Assembly (NCBI GenBank): GCA_017996845.1
Contig: JAGOGF010000142.1
Span: 1-6,271 of the forward strand
DNA length: 6,271 nucleotides
Reading direction: 5' to 3'
Origin: Butyrivibrio sp.
GTDB lineage: Bacteria; Bacillota_A; Clostridia; Lachnospirales; Lachnospiraceae
Shown: positions 1 through 5,830 of the stretch, piece by piece
Position numbering within the stretch: the stretch's first letter is position 1
Layout of the letters: every line of letters starts with the position of its first letter
Translations under genes and position numbers: made by a program
The notes under the pieces: generated by a model
Told to the model about the DNA's origin: nothing
What the model saw: only the letters and a program-made list of their open reading frames with translations
Databases searched by the model: none

Positions 1-615
1 GATACAGCCTCTGACGCAGGAAGTCGGGTATATATTGCTCCATCTGCCGATCACGGTTCCCGGATTTAACACACTGTTACAGCCGACTTCAACGTGATCT
101 CCCAGCATGGCACCGAATTTCTTAAAGCCTGTTTCGATCTGTTCACTGCCATTTTTTACAACAACCAGTTTTTTGTCACTCTTCACATTGGAGGTAATGG
201 AACCTGCACCCATATGTGCATAATTGCCAAGGACAGAATCTCCTACATAATTGTAATGCGGAACCTGAACTTTATTAAACAGAACCACATTTTTGAGTTC
301 TGTAGAATTGCCGACTACCGCACCTTTCCCGACAATTGCATTTCCACGGATAAAGGCACACTGACGGATCTGTGCATCTTCATCTACGATTAAATATTCT
401 CCCAGATATGCACTGTCAAAAACCTTTGCGGACTTTGCGATCCAAACGTGCGGCGCACGCTCTTCAAATCTGTCTTTGGGAAGCTTTGGTCCAAGTTCTG
501 CGATAAAATCCTTGATTTTAGGCAGCACCTCCCATGGATATGTCACACCTTCGAACAGGGATGCAGCAATTGTTTCCTTTAAATCATACATATTTGCTAC
601 TGTAAATTCTTCCAT
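1..615 (-). CDS. GlmU-like left-handed beta-helix acyltransferase-type protein (often labelled UDP-GlcNAc pyrophosphorylase), 3' end cut by window
   Basis: The reverse strand encodes 205 residues beginning MEEFTVANMYDLKETIAASL and is still open at the left edge; related proteins as I recall them end about 10-20 residues further on. From about residue 55 the chain shows hexapeptide-repeat (left-handed beta-helix) character: VWIAKSAKVF, AFIRGNAIVGKGAVVGNST, then VPHYNYVGDSVLGNYAHMGAGSITSN (residues 118-143 region) and FGAMLGDHVEVGCNSVLNPGTVIG. The last two blocks match the acetyltransferase half of GlmU, and His120 sits where GlmU has its catalytic histidine. There is no N-terminal uridylyltransferase domain, so the common name 'pyrophosphorylase' is doubtful; acyl transfer to a sugar nucleotide is the better inference. 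Start choice: GAGG (625-622) lies 6 nt before the ATG at 615. ATGs at 618 and 627 are also in frame, and the one at 627 would overlap the topB stop as ATGA. It is the last visible gene of the topB unit. Confidence 0.85.
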   Translation of the reverse strand, partial: MEEFTVANMYDLKETIAASLFEGVTYPWEVLPKIKDFIAELGPKLPKDRFEERAPHVWIAKSAKVFDSAYLGEYLIVDEDAQIRQCAFIRGNAIVGKGAVVGNSTELKNVVLFNKVQVPHYNYVGDSVLGNYAHMGAGSITSNVKSDKKLVVVKNGSEQIETGFKKFGAMLGDHVEVGCNSVLNPGTVIGRWSNIYPTSCVRGCI

Positions 616-623
616 CATATGCC

Positions 624-2687
624 TCATTTCTTTTTATAATTAACGGACACCTGATCAAATCTTGATTTGAGTGCGCCGCGGTAATCGCTTTGCTTGGCCT
701 GGTTGGTTCTTCTTCTGACAAAATCATCCAGCTTCTTCATATATTCCGCTTCCGTAATCTCACCTTCTGAAACAGCTGTCAGTCCCTTTTCCCAGCTGGC
801 GGTCAGGGACGGGTTGAGCATTGGCTTCATGGAACAGGTAACCGTTTCATAAATCATTTCTCCCAACTGCGTCGGTGTAATGATCTGCGTCTTCTTGTTC
901 AGATTCAGATAATGGATATTGACCAGTTTGGTCAGAATTCCGGCACGTGTTGCGGATGTTCCGATTCCACTTCCTTTGATCTGTGCACGCAGTTCATCAT
1001 CCTCAATAAATTGACCTGCATTTTCCATCGTCAGAATGATTGTTCCTGAATTGTAACGTTTGGGAGGCGCTGTTTCGCCTTCCTTTACATTCAGCTCTTT
1101 CAGCGGAACCACACTGCCCTTTTTCAGCTTTTTGAGTTCTTCAAAGAACTCCTCATCTGTCATTTCCGCTTCTTCATCACTGTTTTCGTTTTCCGTTTCT
1201 TCCGGACTGCTTTCTGCCTGCTGTTCCTCTTTCTTTTTGAAAAAAGAATAATCCATCACATGCAGATATCCTTTACCGGTCAAAACCTTAAACCCGGAAT
1301 AAAAATGCTCTGTATAATCCGTTTCCGGTACCTGCACCGCCCATACGATCGATACCTTCTGATAGGTGGCCGGCGGATAGAAAACAGCCAGAAATCTTCG
1401 TACAATGATCTCATAGACTTTTGCTGCCGTCGGACTAAGCGACTTCAGATTCTGCAATCCCTGCCCGGTTGGAATAATTGCATAGTGATCGGTGATTGCC
1501 TTGTCATTTACATATCTTGTTTTGGCAATTCCTTTATAGGACTCATGCTGCAGAACAGCCTTTGCAAAGATTGATGCAGGCTCATATTGCAGTAGCCCTG
1601 TTATATTCTGGTCGATCACTTTGGAAATCGCAGTAGAAAGAACTCTTGCATCCGTTCTGGGATAGGTTGTCATCTTCTTTTCATAAAGTTCCTGTGCGAT
1701 GGCAAGTGTCTCATCCGGGTTGATTTTGAAGAATCTGGAGCAGTCATTTTGCAGTTCTGCAAGATTATATAAAAGAGGCGGATTCTTCACTTCTTTTTTC
1801 TTCTCTGTTTTCTCTACCAGTGCCTGCCCGGGAAGTTCTCCGAGTGAATCAATCAGTGCCTGCGCACTTTTTTGTTCCCGAAATCCCTTCTCGCTGTACA
1901 GCTCAGGTGATTGAAAATACCTGCTCTGTTCTCCAACATGCCACTCCGCATCTCCGGTACGATTACCAAAATCCATTCCAGCCATGACACGGTAAAAAGG
2001 TGTTTTGACAAAATCGCGGATCTCCCGTTCGCGGTCCACGACGATTCCAAGCACGCAGGTCATCACGCGGCCCACAGATATCACGCACTTGGGCGTATTC
2101 AGATAGGTCTTGATCGAATATCCGTATTTAAGCGTCAGTGCGCGGGAAAAATTGATCCCCATCAGATAATCTTCCTTGGCACGCAGATAAGCCGCTGCGC
2201 CAAGCGCATCATAAGCCGAATCATCCTTTGCTTCACCGATTCCCCGCAGGATTTCTTCTTCTGTCTGCGAATCGATCCAAACCCGCTTTCTGATCTTACC
2301 TTCCACATGTGCCTGTTCGTCCACGAGGCGATATATATATTCACCTTCTCTTCCCGAGTCGGTACAGATATAAATGGTATCCACATCGGCGCGGGTCAAA
2401 AGAGAACTGACAATATTAAACTGTTTTCTGACATCGTTAATCACTTCATAACGAAACTGCTCCGGAATAAAGGGAATCGTTTCCAGTGACCACTTTTTAT
2501 ATTTTTCATCATAAACTTCCGGATAGCTCATTGTGACCAGATGTCCGACACACCAGGTAATAATGGCCTCGTCCGACTCCCAGTATCCGTCAGCTTTGTG
2601 GTAATCATAATGATATGCATGTGCAAGTGCCTCGCCAAAGGCCTTTGCCACACTTGGTTTTTCTGCAATATATACACTTTTACTCAT
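624..2687 (-). CDS. topB: DNA topoisomerase III (type IA topoisomerase)
   Basis: The 687-residue protein is a type IA topoisomerase, which cuts one DNA strand through a 5'-phosphotyrosine link, passes another strand through and reseals it, serving decatenation and recombination intermediates. The N-terminal TOPRIM domain has SVYIAEKPSVAKAF with Glu9 and the acidic motif CTDSGREGE (residues 108-116). The catalytic block MTTYPRTDARVL (339-350) gives Tyr342 as the likely nucleophile. Further family marks are SVGRVM (204-209), DHYAIIPTG (400-408), GIGTSATRA (574-582) and LTASWEKGL (628-636). The size is near the Bacillus TopB length, but the C-terminal zinc-ribbon cysteines found there are absent; the chain ends in a basic tail. 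Residues about 485-525 form a highly charged Glu/Lys-rich insertion. The start overlaps the end of the upstream gene by 8 nt, with GGAAG upstream of the ATG. The stop TGA overlaps a downstream in-frame ATG, so translational coupling on both sides is likely. Confidence 0.95.
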   Translation of the reverse strand: MSKSVYIAEKPSVAKAFGEALAHAYHYDYHKADGYWESDEAIITWCVGHLVTMSYPEVYDEKYKKWSLETIPFIPEQFRYEVINDVRKQFNIVSSLLTRADVDTIYICTDSGREGEYIYRLVDEQAHVEGKIRKRVWIDSQTEEEILRGIGEAKDDSAYDALGAAAYLRAKEDYLMGINFSRALTLKYGYSIKTYLNTPKCVISVGRVMTCVLGIVVDREREIRDFVKTPFYRVMAGMDFGNRTGDAEWHVGEQSRYFQSPELYSEKGFREQKSAQALIDSLGELPGQALVEKTEKKKEVKNPPLLYNLAELQNDCSRFFKINPDETLAIAQELYEKKMTTYPRTDARVLSTAISKVIDQNITGLLQYEPASIFAKAVLQHESYKGIAKTRYVNDKAITDHYAIIPTGQGLQNLKSLSPTAAKVYEIIVRRFLAVFYPPATYQKVSIVWAVQVPETDYTEHFYSGFKVLTGKGYLHVMDYSFFKKKEEQQAESSPEETENENSDEEAEMTDEEFFEELKKLKKGSVVPLKELNVKEGETAPPKRYNSGTIILTMENAGQFIEDDELRAQIKGSGIGTSATRAGILTKLVNIHYLNLNKKTQIITPTQLGEMIYETVTCSMKPMLNPSLTASWEKGLTAVSEGEITEAEYMKKLDDFVRRRTNQAKQSDYRGALKSRFDQVSVNYKKK

Positions 2688-4056
2688 TCTGTAATTCTTC
2701 CATACCTGTCAATCTGATTCTCCCCTGTTCCCGCTGTGCAATGTGGATCAGTGCGGTATCAAACCCTGCTCCTGAAAAAAAATAAATATATTTCCCGTTC
2801 AGTCCTGCCTTCTTTTCACAGGATAACAGCCACGCAAGATCTGCTGCTGTCTGCATTCTGTCCCATGCACATATTCCAAGAACGGTATCGCCGTCCTCTG
2901 CCTGACCGACAAAGTCAATGCTGCCGTCCTTACCTTCCCATGCACCATACTCTGCTATACGGATCGGTAATTTCCACGCAGTATTCTGACGCAGGATCCA
3001 TTCTTTGCAGATACCGGCAAAATAACGGTTCAAATGTTTCTGCAATCCGGCAGATATAAATATATCATAAAACTTCTCTTCCGGCATCAGTTTCAGATTG
3101 CTTTCCCACGGATACACGAAACGAAACCAGAATGAAAGGAGCGGATCTTTTATCCGGTAGACACCTTTTCGTGTATTGCGGATACCTGTATTTCCATATG
3201 AAAAAACTTTTTCTACCAGTTCCAGCTGCATCAGATTTTTCAGATAAACGGCAATTTTCGCTCTGGGGAATTCTGTCACATGGAATAAATCATTGAGTTT
3301 GTCATTCCCCGCCGCCATTTCGCATAGAAGCGTATTGTACACCGATGGTTCCCGCAGCTGCTCATCCAGCATTTTCCGTACCTGGCTGCGAAGCGGACCA
3401 TTTTGTGCCAGAAGCTGCCTGCAGATATTCTCTTTGTAACTTTTCTGCTGATCAAAACAGGATAAGCGCAGCGTCTGTCCACCGGCTGTTCCATAGAGCA
3501 GAAATGCAGTCCGGAAAGAGAGCGAATGATGCTCTGTCAGCCATTCATAAAACGGAATATCCCGCAGTCTGATGAGTCCGCTGATTGCCTGCACAGAATC
3601 GTCAAGCTGCTCCAGCATATGCTGCTGTGCATATGCGACCTGATCCGTCATCAGCAATATGATTACTCTATTATTATCTGTATTCTGACCGGTAAAGCGG
3701 ATCAGTGCGCCCATAAAATCATTTTTTTCATGAAAAAGGCATTCAAAATGTTCCACCATCAGAATCAGCGGTACGTTTCCGGTACTTTTACGGATCACAC
3801 GCAGAATCTCATCATAAGTCGGCCATCTGCCTATCGTCCCGCCCCTTGCCTTAAGTTCGAGTCCCCATAAATGGCGCTGCTGTCTGTCTGATGCTGCGCG
3901 GGCCAGATAGTAAGCACAGACCCGGTCCTGTGTATATTCGTCCAATAACGCAAACGGATCGGTTCCGCACGGATAATACAGTACGACCATACTGCTTTCC
4001 TGTTTCCTGTAATACAGGTTCAGTTCCTTCAGTTCGCTTCTCCTGGTCTTTTCCAT
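2680..4056 (-). CDS. Degenerate DUF234-type AAA ATPase-like protein (predicted pseudo-ATPase)
   Basis: The 458-residue protein has the layout of the bacterial/archaeal ATPase family that carries a C-terminal DUF234 domain: a P-loop NTPase domain, a winged helix, then a nuclease-like fold. The best marker is YRIKDPLLSFWFRFVYPW (residues 300-317), nearly the family consensus. The winged-helix part lies at about 236-300. The catalytic sites look ruined. Where family members have a GRRRVGKT-type Walker A, this one has VVLYYPCGTDPFALL (24-38) without GKT/S. The Walker B region LILMVEHFECLF (97-108) keeps a Glu but has Val where Asp is expected. The C-terminal segment SIDFVGQ...VLGICAWD (379-399) keeps the first Asp but lacks the Glu and Lys of the usual ECKW-type motif. 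The start ATG at 4056 follows AGGGG about 10 nt upstream. It overlaps topB by 8 nt, so the two are probably co-translated. I infer an adaptor or regulatory role; the function is unknown. Confidence 0.8.
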   Translation of the reverse strand: MEKTRRSELKELNLYYRKQESSMVVLYYPCGTDPFALLDEYTQDRVCAYYLARAASDRQQRHLWGLELKARGGTIGRWPTYDEILRVIRKSTGNVPLILMVEHFECLFHEKNDFMGALIRFTGQNTDNNRVIILLMTDQVAYAQQHMLEQLDDSVQAISGLIRLRDIPFYEWLTEHHSLSFRTAFLLYGTAGGQTLRLSCFDQQKSYKENICRQLLAQNGPLRSQVRKMLDEQLREPSVYNTLLCEMAAGNDKLNDLFHVTEFPRAKIAVYLKNLMQLELVEKVFSYGNTGIRNTRKGVYRIKDPLLSFWFRFVYPWESNLKLMPEEKFYDIFISAGLQKHLNRYFAGICKEWILRQNTAWKLPIRIAEYGAWEGKDGSIDFVGQAEDGDTVLGICAWDRMQTAADLAWLLSCEKKAGLNGKYIYFFSGAGFDTALIHIAQREQGRIRLTGMEELQNE

Positions 4057-4076
4057 CGAAAAAATTCCCCTTTTCC

Positions 4077-4108
4077 AATATAAATATAATCACGATTATA
4101 TTTATATT
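4077..4108. promoter_or_regulatory. Perfect 15-bp AT-rich inverted repeat upstream of the ATPase-like/topB genes (candidate operator)
   Basis: The arms aatataaatataatc (4077-4091) and gattatatttatatt (4094-4108) are perfect inverse complements separated by two bases. The palindrome starts 20 bp upstream of the ATPase-like gene start and contains TATAAT on each strand (4085-4090 on plus, 4100-4095 on minus). No convincing -35 element lies at the right distance on the minus strand, so a promoter is only suggested. There is no T-run after either arm, which argues against a terminator. A dimeric repressor site or a 5'-leader hairpin are the leading possibilities. Confidence 0.5.
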
Positions 4109-4151
4109 ACCTCTTTCACCTGGAATCTTCTACTGAAAAGAAGATAAATTT

Positions 4152-4964
4152 CTAATCGGTCATGCAACTGTATCGGTATAAAATACCACTTATCGCAATC
4201 TCCAGATACGCTGTCAGTTCGGTTTGCGGAAACGTTTTCTGCAAATGCGCCAATAGCTGGGCATGGAAATATTCTCTTTCCTCCTCTGTGCGTTTACCTC
4301 CCTGCAGGGATGTATAGATCCGATCCTCCAGCACCGCCTCACACAGATTGCCGATCTGCAGGGGATCCCCAAACCCGCGCCGCTCCAGAGCCGCCAGAAC
4401 CATTTGCTCATCCGACTCTTTCAAAAAATGCTGCTCCAGCTCGATGCAGCGCAGATATGCATATATGGCATCCACCCCGCTGCATGTGCTTAAATCTCTC
4501 AGTACCGGATAATCCAGTGTCAGAATCGTATCCTGCGGCGCATACTGCGCATCGTAATATTGAAAAAATGCAGGCATGCCCTTCAATACAGTATCTTCCA
4601 GCACGCGATTGCCTGCAGAATAAAAATCTTCTGTGATCCTGTTAAACAGCTCCAATGCACCGGTGACCTTCTTTTTCACCAGATCCAGTCCGATCCGGTA
4701 GGTCTGCTTTGCACTGTTTTTTTCTATGTTTCGTACTGCTTCATCCGGACTGCCTGCGGGCATTTCCTGTGCCTCCTGTATGCAATACATTACTGCTTCC
4801 ATAAGCTGCTGCGCTTTTTCATAACTTATAGAGGAGCTTTCATAACCCGCATAACTTCCGGCAAGTTCGCCGACCAGTGGAACCAGTTCTTCCATGGTAT
4901 ATCCGCACTCTGCTATCACTATTTTTTCTCCTTTGCCTGCAGCCTGTCCCTGCCATTCATCCAT
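4152..4964 (-). CDS. Uncharacterised protein, probably DUF6179 family
   Basis: The 270-residue soluble protein has no signal peptide, no transmembrane stretch and no catalytic motif I recognise. It reads as mostly helical. Distinctive segments are SISYEKAQQLMEAVMYCIQE (45-64), which resembles the start of proteins I remember as DUF6179; LTLDYPVLRDLSTCSGVDAIYAYLRCIELEQHFL (148-181); and a C-terminal ELTAYLEIAISGILYRY (249-265). The family name is from memory and less certain than for its neighbour. It starts 6 nt after the stop of the upstream DUF6323-type gene; AGG 5 nt before the ATG, or GGGAG 9 nt before, can serve as ribosome binding site. The pair is almost certainly one transcript and likely acts together. 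A second in-frame ATG at residue 24 is possible but less well placed relative to the upstream stop. Confidence 0.75.
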   Translation of the reverse strand: MDEWQGQAAGKGEKIVIAECGYTMEELVPLVGELAGSYAGYESSSISYEKAQQLMEAVMYCIQEAQEMPAGSPDEAVRNIEKNSAKQTYRIGLDLVKKKVTGALELFNRITEDFYSAGNRVLEDTVLKGMPAFFQYYDAQYAPQDTILTLDYPVLRDLSTCSGVDAIYAYLRCIELEQHFLKESDEQMVLAALERRGFGDPLQIGNLCEAVLEDRIYTSLQGGKRTEEEREYFHAQLLAHLQKTFPQTELTAYLEIAISGILYRYSCMTD

Positions 4965-4970
4965 TCCTGC

Positions 4971-5504
4971 CTACTCCCAGAAAAGTTCCTTCAGCGTTTC
5001 CAGATACAGGTTATAATCCCAGCGCGGTACCGCATCAAACTGCGCATATTCCCCGTAGCCTTCGCTCTCTTTATATCCCCGATAACCGGCGCGGATTGCC
5101 TCCGCAAAACCGGTCAGGCATGTACCCTCCAGATATTCCAGATCACCGTAACAGATTGTTTCGAACTGCTCTTTCATGAAATGCAGCAGCTCATCATCCG
5201 TGATCTCATCTTCCATTTCATTCTTATACAGGAAAAAAATCTCCTGCAGCCGCAGCAATGTCTGTGTGTAATTGTCCTGCCTGATATACGCGGAATCACA
5301 GAATTCAAAAATGATCCTGGGCAGAATGCTTTCTCCGAACTCTACCCGGCGCTGCTCCTGCAGTGCGTTTTTACGTCCTTCCAGAATCAGCTCCGTATCC
5401 TCCTGCGACAGTACCAGACCATACTTTTGTGTATATTGATTGGTCAATAACACTTGTGTACTCAGATTCTGCTTCTGAAACTGTTCCATCCAGTTTTCAT
5501 CCAT
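4971..5504 (-). CDS. Uncharacterised protein, DUF6323 family
   Basis: The 177-residue protein is acidic, apparently cytoplasmic and helical, with no membrane segment and no known enzyme motif. Segments that match my memory of DUF6323 proteins from Clostridia are RRVEFGESILPRIIFEFCDS (52-71), IRQDNYTQTLLRLQEIFFLYKNE (74-96), ITDDELLHFMKEQFET (101-116), GDLEYLEGTCL (120-130) and the terminal YLETLKELFWE. The start is well supported: GAGG lies 7 nt before the ATG. It is the first gene of the minus-strand block, about 74 nt below a predicted promoter, and is followed 6 nt later by the probable DUF6179 gene. In the genomes I remember, these two families sit side by side, which supports a joint but unknown role. 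Confidence 0.8.
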   Translation of the reverse strand: MDENWMEQFQKQNLSTQVLLTNQYTQKYGLVLSQEDTELILEGRKNALQEQRRVEFGESILPRIIFEFCDSAYIRQDNYTQTLLRLQEIFFLYKNEMEDEITDDELLHFMKEQFETICYGDLEYLEGTCLTGFAEAIRAGYRGYKESEGYGEYAQFDAVPRWDYNLYLETLKELFWE

Positions 5505-5543
5505 CTTTGAACCTCATTTCCGTGTCTGCGCGGCACCCTTTGT

Positions 5544-5562
5544 CCCATGATCGTTTCATGGG
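5544..5562. repeat. Short perfect inverted repeat in the leader of the DUF6323 gene
   Basis: cccatga (5544-5550) and tcatggg (5556-5562) are perfect inverse complements around a 5-nt loop. In the minus-strand transcript they would form a 7-bp hairpin about 40 nt upstream of the start codon at 5504. There is no following T-run, so it is not a terminator. It could be a leader hairpin that affects stability, a protein site, or chance. Confidence 0.4.
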
Positions 5563-5584
5563 TAACTCTATTATCTGAAATGCG

Positions 5585-5613
5585 AGTATATCACTATGCC
5601 GAAATGCTTTAAA
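5585..5613 (-). promoter_or_regulatory. Predicted sigma-A-type promoter for the DUF6323/DUF6179 pair
   Basis: On the minus strand TTTAAA (5613-5608) is followed after exactly 17 bp by TATACT (5590-5585). The -10 matches consensus at 5 of 6 positions and the -35 at 4 of 6. A start point near 5578 would give a leader of about 74 nt that includes the 5544-5562 hairpin. No other minus-strand promoter in the intergenic region looks better. Confidence 0.5.
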
Positions 5614-5616
5614 GTC

Positions 5617-5645
5617 TTGATTTTTAGGCGTTTTTGTGGTAATAT
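5617..5645 (+). promoter_or_regulatory. Predicted rightward promoter-like element ahead of a terminator
   Basis: TTGATT (5617-5622), a 17-bp spacer and TAATAT (5640-5645) preceded by TGG (5637-5639) make a plausible extended -10 promoter on the plus strand; a perfect TATAAT also lies at 5643-5648 but is badly spaced. Its -35 is only 3 bp from the -35 of the leftward promoter, giving a back-to-back pair. Transcription from about 5652 would meet the terminator at 5661-5692 almost at once. Confidence 0.4.
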
Positions 5646-5660
5646 AATTACATCGAAAGG

Positions 5661-5692
5661 GAGCCGAAAAAATATTTTTCAGCTCTTTTTTT
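5661..5692 (+). terminator. Rho-independent terminator or attenuator, plus strand
   Basis: gagccgaaaaa (5661-5671) pairs with tttttcagctc (5675-5685) over 11 positions with a single C/A mismatch and a 3-nt loop, followed directly by seven T's (5686-5692). The T-run is only on the plus strand, so it would stop rightward transcription. No coding region precedes it on that strand within the intergenic region; the only rightward promoter seen upstream is at 5617-5645. It may insulate the MerR gene or attenuate a longer leader. Confidence 0.65.
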
Positions 5693-5710
5693 GCGGCAGA
5701 TAAACCCTGT

Positions 5711-5745
5711 AAAAAAAATTCGAAATGGCAAAAAAATGGCAAAAA
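5711..5745. other. Phased A-tracts and 11-bp tandem repeat upstream of the MerR promoter
   Basis: Four A-runs (5711-5718, 5723-5725, 5730-5736, 5741-5745) have centres about 9-10 bp apart, close to one helical turn, and end 6 bp before the -35 box of the MerR gene. Part of this is a tandem copy of aatggcaaaaa (5724-5734 and 5735-5745). Such spacing is known to bend DNA and such A-rich tracts can act as UP elements; either effect here is inferred. Confidence 0.4.
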
Positions 5746-5751
5746 TATATC

Positions 5752-5782
5752 TTGACCATGACGCAGCGTCATGGTTTATGCT
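5752..5782 (+). promoter_or_regulatory. MerR-type promoter with 19-bp spacer and palindromic operator
   Basis: TTGACC (5752-5757) and TATGCT (5777-5782) are separated by 19 bp, longer than the usual 17 and diagnostic of promoters activated by MerR-family proteins through DNA distortion. The spacer region carries a perfect palindrome: accatgacgc (5755-5764), a central A, and gcgtcatggt (5766-5775). The core TGACGC-N-GCGTCA resembles known MerR-family operators. It lies 48 bp upstream of the MerR-type gene start, so autoregulation is the natural reading. Confidence 0.85.
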
Positions 5783-5830
5783 CTATCTATGAACACGTGA
5801 TTCAACCATAACAAAGGAGTGCAAAAGGCA

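Noticed and set aside
1911..2489. 192-codon open frame on the plus strand inside topB
   Set aside because: It lies wholly antisense to a confidently identified topoisomerase, and its protein has no recognisable motif.
3851..4093. 80-codon minus-strand frame overlapping the start of the ATPase-like gene, considered as an alternative or frameshifted N-terminus
   Set aside because: The main frame from 4056 has its own ribosome binding site and continues intact for 458 codons; the alternative gives no P-loop either and starts inside the palindrome.
4125..4145. 7-bp inverted repeat (atcttct / agaagat) considered as a terminator for the DUF6179-type gene
   Set aside because: The stem is short and AT-rich and no T-run follows on the minus strand, so it does not meet terminator criteria; it may be chance.
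4560..5450. Long open frame on the plus strand (296 codons) antisense to the DUF6179/DUF6323 genes
   Set aside because: It spans both antisense genes and the gap between them, has a Phe/Cys/His/Ile-rich composition typical of reverse-complement frames, has no matching domain, and the minus-strand genes have far better starts and family matches.
5497..5772. 91-codon open frame on the minus strand across the divergent intergenic region
   Set aside because: It runs through both predicted promoters, the terminator and the MerR operator, begins inside the operator, has no ribosome binding site, and its protein is low-complexity Phe/Lys-rich without a family match.
5725..5811. Small plus-strand frame starting MAKKWQKYIL, 28 codons, a possible leader peptide
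   Set aside because: No ribosome binding site precedes it, and it covers the MerR -35, operator and -10, so a transcript from that promoter could not contain it.
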